DNA of 64,000 bases from contig CAWCSS010000009.1 in NCBI GenBank assembly GCA_963798325.1, positions 992,001 to 1,056,000 of the forward strand, read 5' to 3'. The stretch is from Solirubrobacter sp963798325 (GTDB lineage: Bacteria; Actinomycetota; Thermoleophilia; Solirubrobacterales; Solirubrobacteraceae). The position numbers and the translations under genes are program-made. Under the pieces are notes generated by a model that made no database searches, had not been told where the DNA came from, and worked only from the letters and a program-made list of their open reading frames with translations. Numbering within the stretch: position 1 is the first letter of the stretch; every line of letters starts with the position of its first letter. Below, piece after piece: positions 63,622 through 64,000 of this stretch.

Positions 63622-64000
63622 GTGATCCTCGAGGGCGCCCGGCGCGGACAGGTCTACGTCGCGCTGGCCGCCGTCGCGTGGTCGACCGCCGGCGTACTGC
63701 AGCGCCAGCTCACGCTCGACACACCCACGCAGGTGCTCGGCCGGGCGGCCTTCGCGGGCACCGCGCTGCTGGCCTACGTCGCGTTCGCCGACCGTGGGCG
63801 GGTCCGCGACGCGTTCCGCTCGATCGGGCTGGGAGGCATCGCCGTCGCGCTGTGCGTCGCGGTCTCCTCGGCGAGCTTCATCGGCGCGCTCAACCACGAC
63901 AGCGTTGCCCGCGTGCTCTTCATCCTGGCCGTCTCCCCCATGCTCGCCGCGCTGCTCGCGCGCGTGACCCTCGGCGAGCCGATCACGCGCCGCACGCTGC
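63622..64000 (+). CDS. EamA/DMT family transporter, N-terminal part
   Basis: 126 residues are visible before the window ends. They contain three to four membrane helices with an Arg/Gly N-terminus (VILEGARRGQVYVALAAVAWSTAGVLQRQL) and LNHDSVARVLFILAVSPMLAALLAR, as in EamA transporters. The substrate is unknown. GTG 63622 is chosen from the TAGGCT box 7 nt before it and because no earlier in-frame start gives a membrane N-terminus. Confidence 0.85.
   Translation, partial: MILEGARRGQVYVALAAVAWSTAGVLQRQLTLDTPTQVLGRAAFAGTALLAYVAFADRGRVRDAFRSIGLGGIAVALCVAVSSASFIGALNHDSVARVLFILAVSPMLAALLARVTLGEPITRRTL

Overview
The window is a very GC-rich (about 70% or more) chromosomal segment in which nearly every base is coding. 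Gene content points to a soil actinobacterium: TatA, an ECF41 sigma factor beside its carboxymuconolactone decarboxylase partner, a SARP/BTAD regulator, ROK and LuxR-ATPase regulators, DUF899, SelO, HupE/UreJ and very large secreted proteins. The mix, with many TANNNT -10 boxes placed 6-9 nt before a start codon (leaderless messages), fits the Thermoleophilia/Solirubrobacterales best. That placement is my inference. I see no rRNA, tRNA, CRISPR array, phage or insertion sequence.

Layout. 1-9.2 kb: YeeE/YedE transporter end, a repeat element, GNAT acetyltransferase, SelO, TatA, a cobalamin-binding TIM-barrel protein, a hybrid histidine kinase broken by a frameshift, and a two-gene sugar-type ABC exporter/importer core with no binding protein. 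9.2-15.6 kb: secreted protein, DUF899 protein behind a double operator, a 51-residue protein, a P-loop kinase that seems to start at ATT, an MFS pump, a protein with an eCIS-cargo-like leader motif, a serine hydrolase and an MBL hydrolase. 15.6-21.8 kb: an overlapping three-gene operon (opine-dehydrogenase-like, DUF1254/DUF1214, MBL) divergent from 2,2-dialkylglycine decarboxylase, then a MidA-like methyltransferase and a J-domain/He_PIG membrane protein. 21.8-29.7 kb: small secreted and membrane proteins, polysaccharide deacetylase, DUF808, VOC, the ECF41 pair and an EamA transporter.

29.7-36.1 kb: a 923-residue SARP-NB-ARC-TPR regulator divergent from a tightly overlapping three-gene operon (small protein, DUF4386, MFS pump). 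Three TCAGCG repeats at exact 11-bp period lie between them, 8 bp from a -10 box on each side. A ROK regulator follows. 36.1-44.3 kb: two giant secreted proteins, a ThuA-like protein and a delta-60/PKD protein. 44.3-53.9 kb: a frameshifted LuxR-ATPase, an SDR without its catalytic Tyr/Lys, a hotdog thioesterase, an ABM-like tandem protein, a second copy of the repeat element, a PolX-like protein with a lost polymerase site but intact PHP site, a lipoprotein and HupE/UreJ.

54.0-60.7 kb holds the most interesting system. A secreted metallophosphoesterase, a DUF916-like membrane-anchored protein and a GH54 alpha-L-arabinofuranosidase with a LacI-type operator sit in a row. The metallophosphoesterase, the GH54 enzyme and the distant ThuA-like protein all end in the same 130-146 residue C-terminal domain finishing LTFTLSTTTP. 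DUF916 proteins partner with WxL surface domains in Firmicutes, and the WxL domain also ends in a Tyr...LTWTL-like strand. I propose that this is an actinobacterial WxL-like surface-display system. The window ends with a second frameshifted histidine kinase (PAS-GAF-HisKA-HATPase-REC-PP2C) and the start of another EamA transporter.
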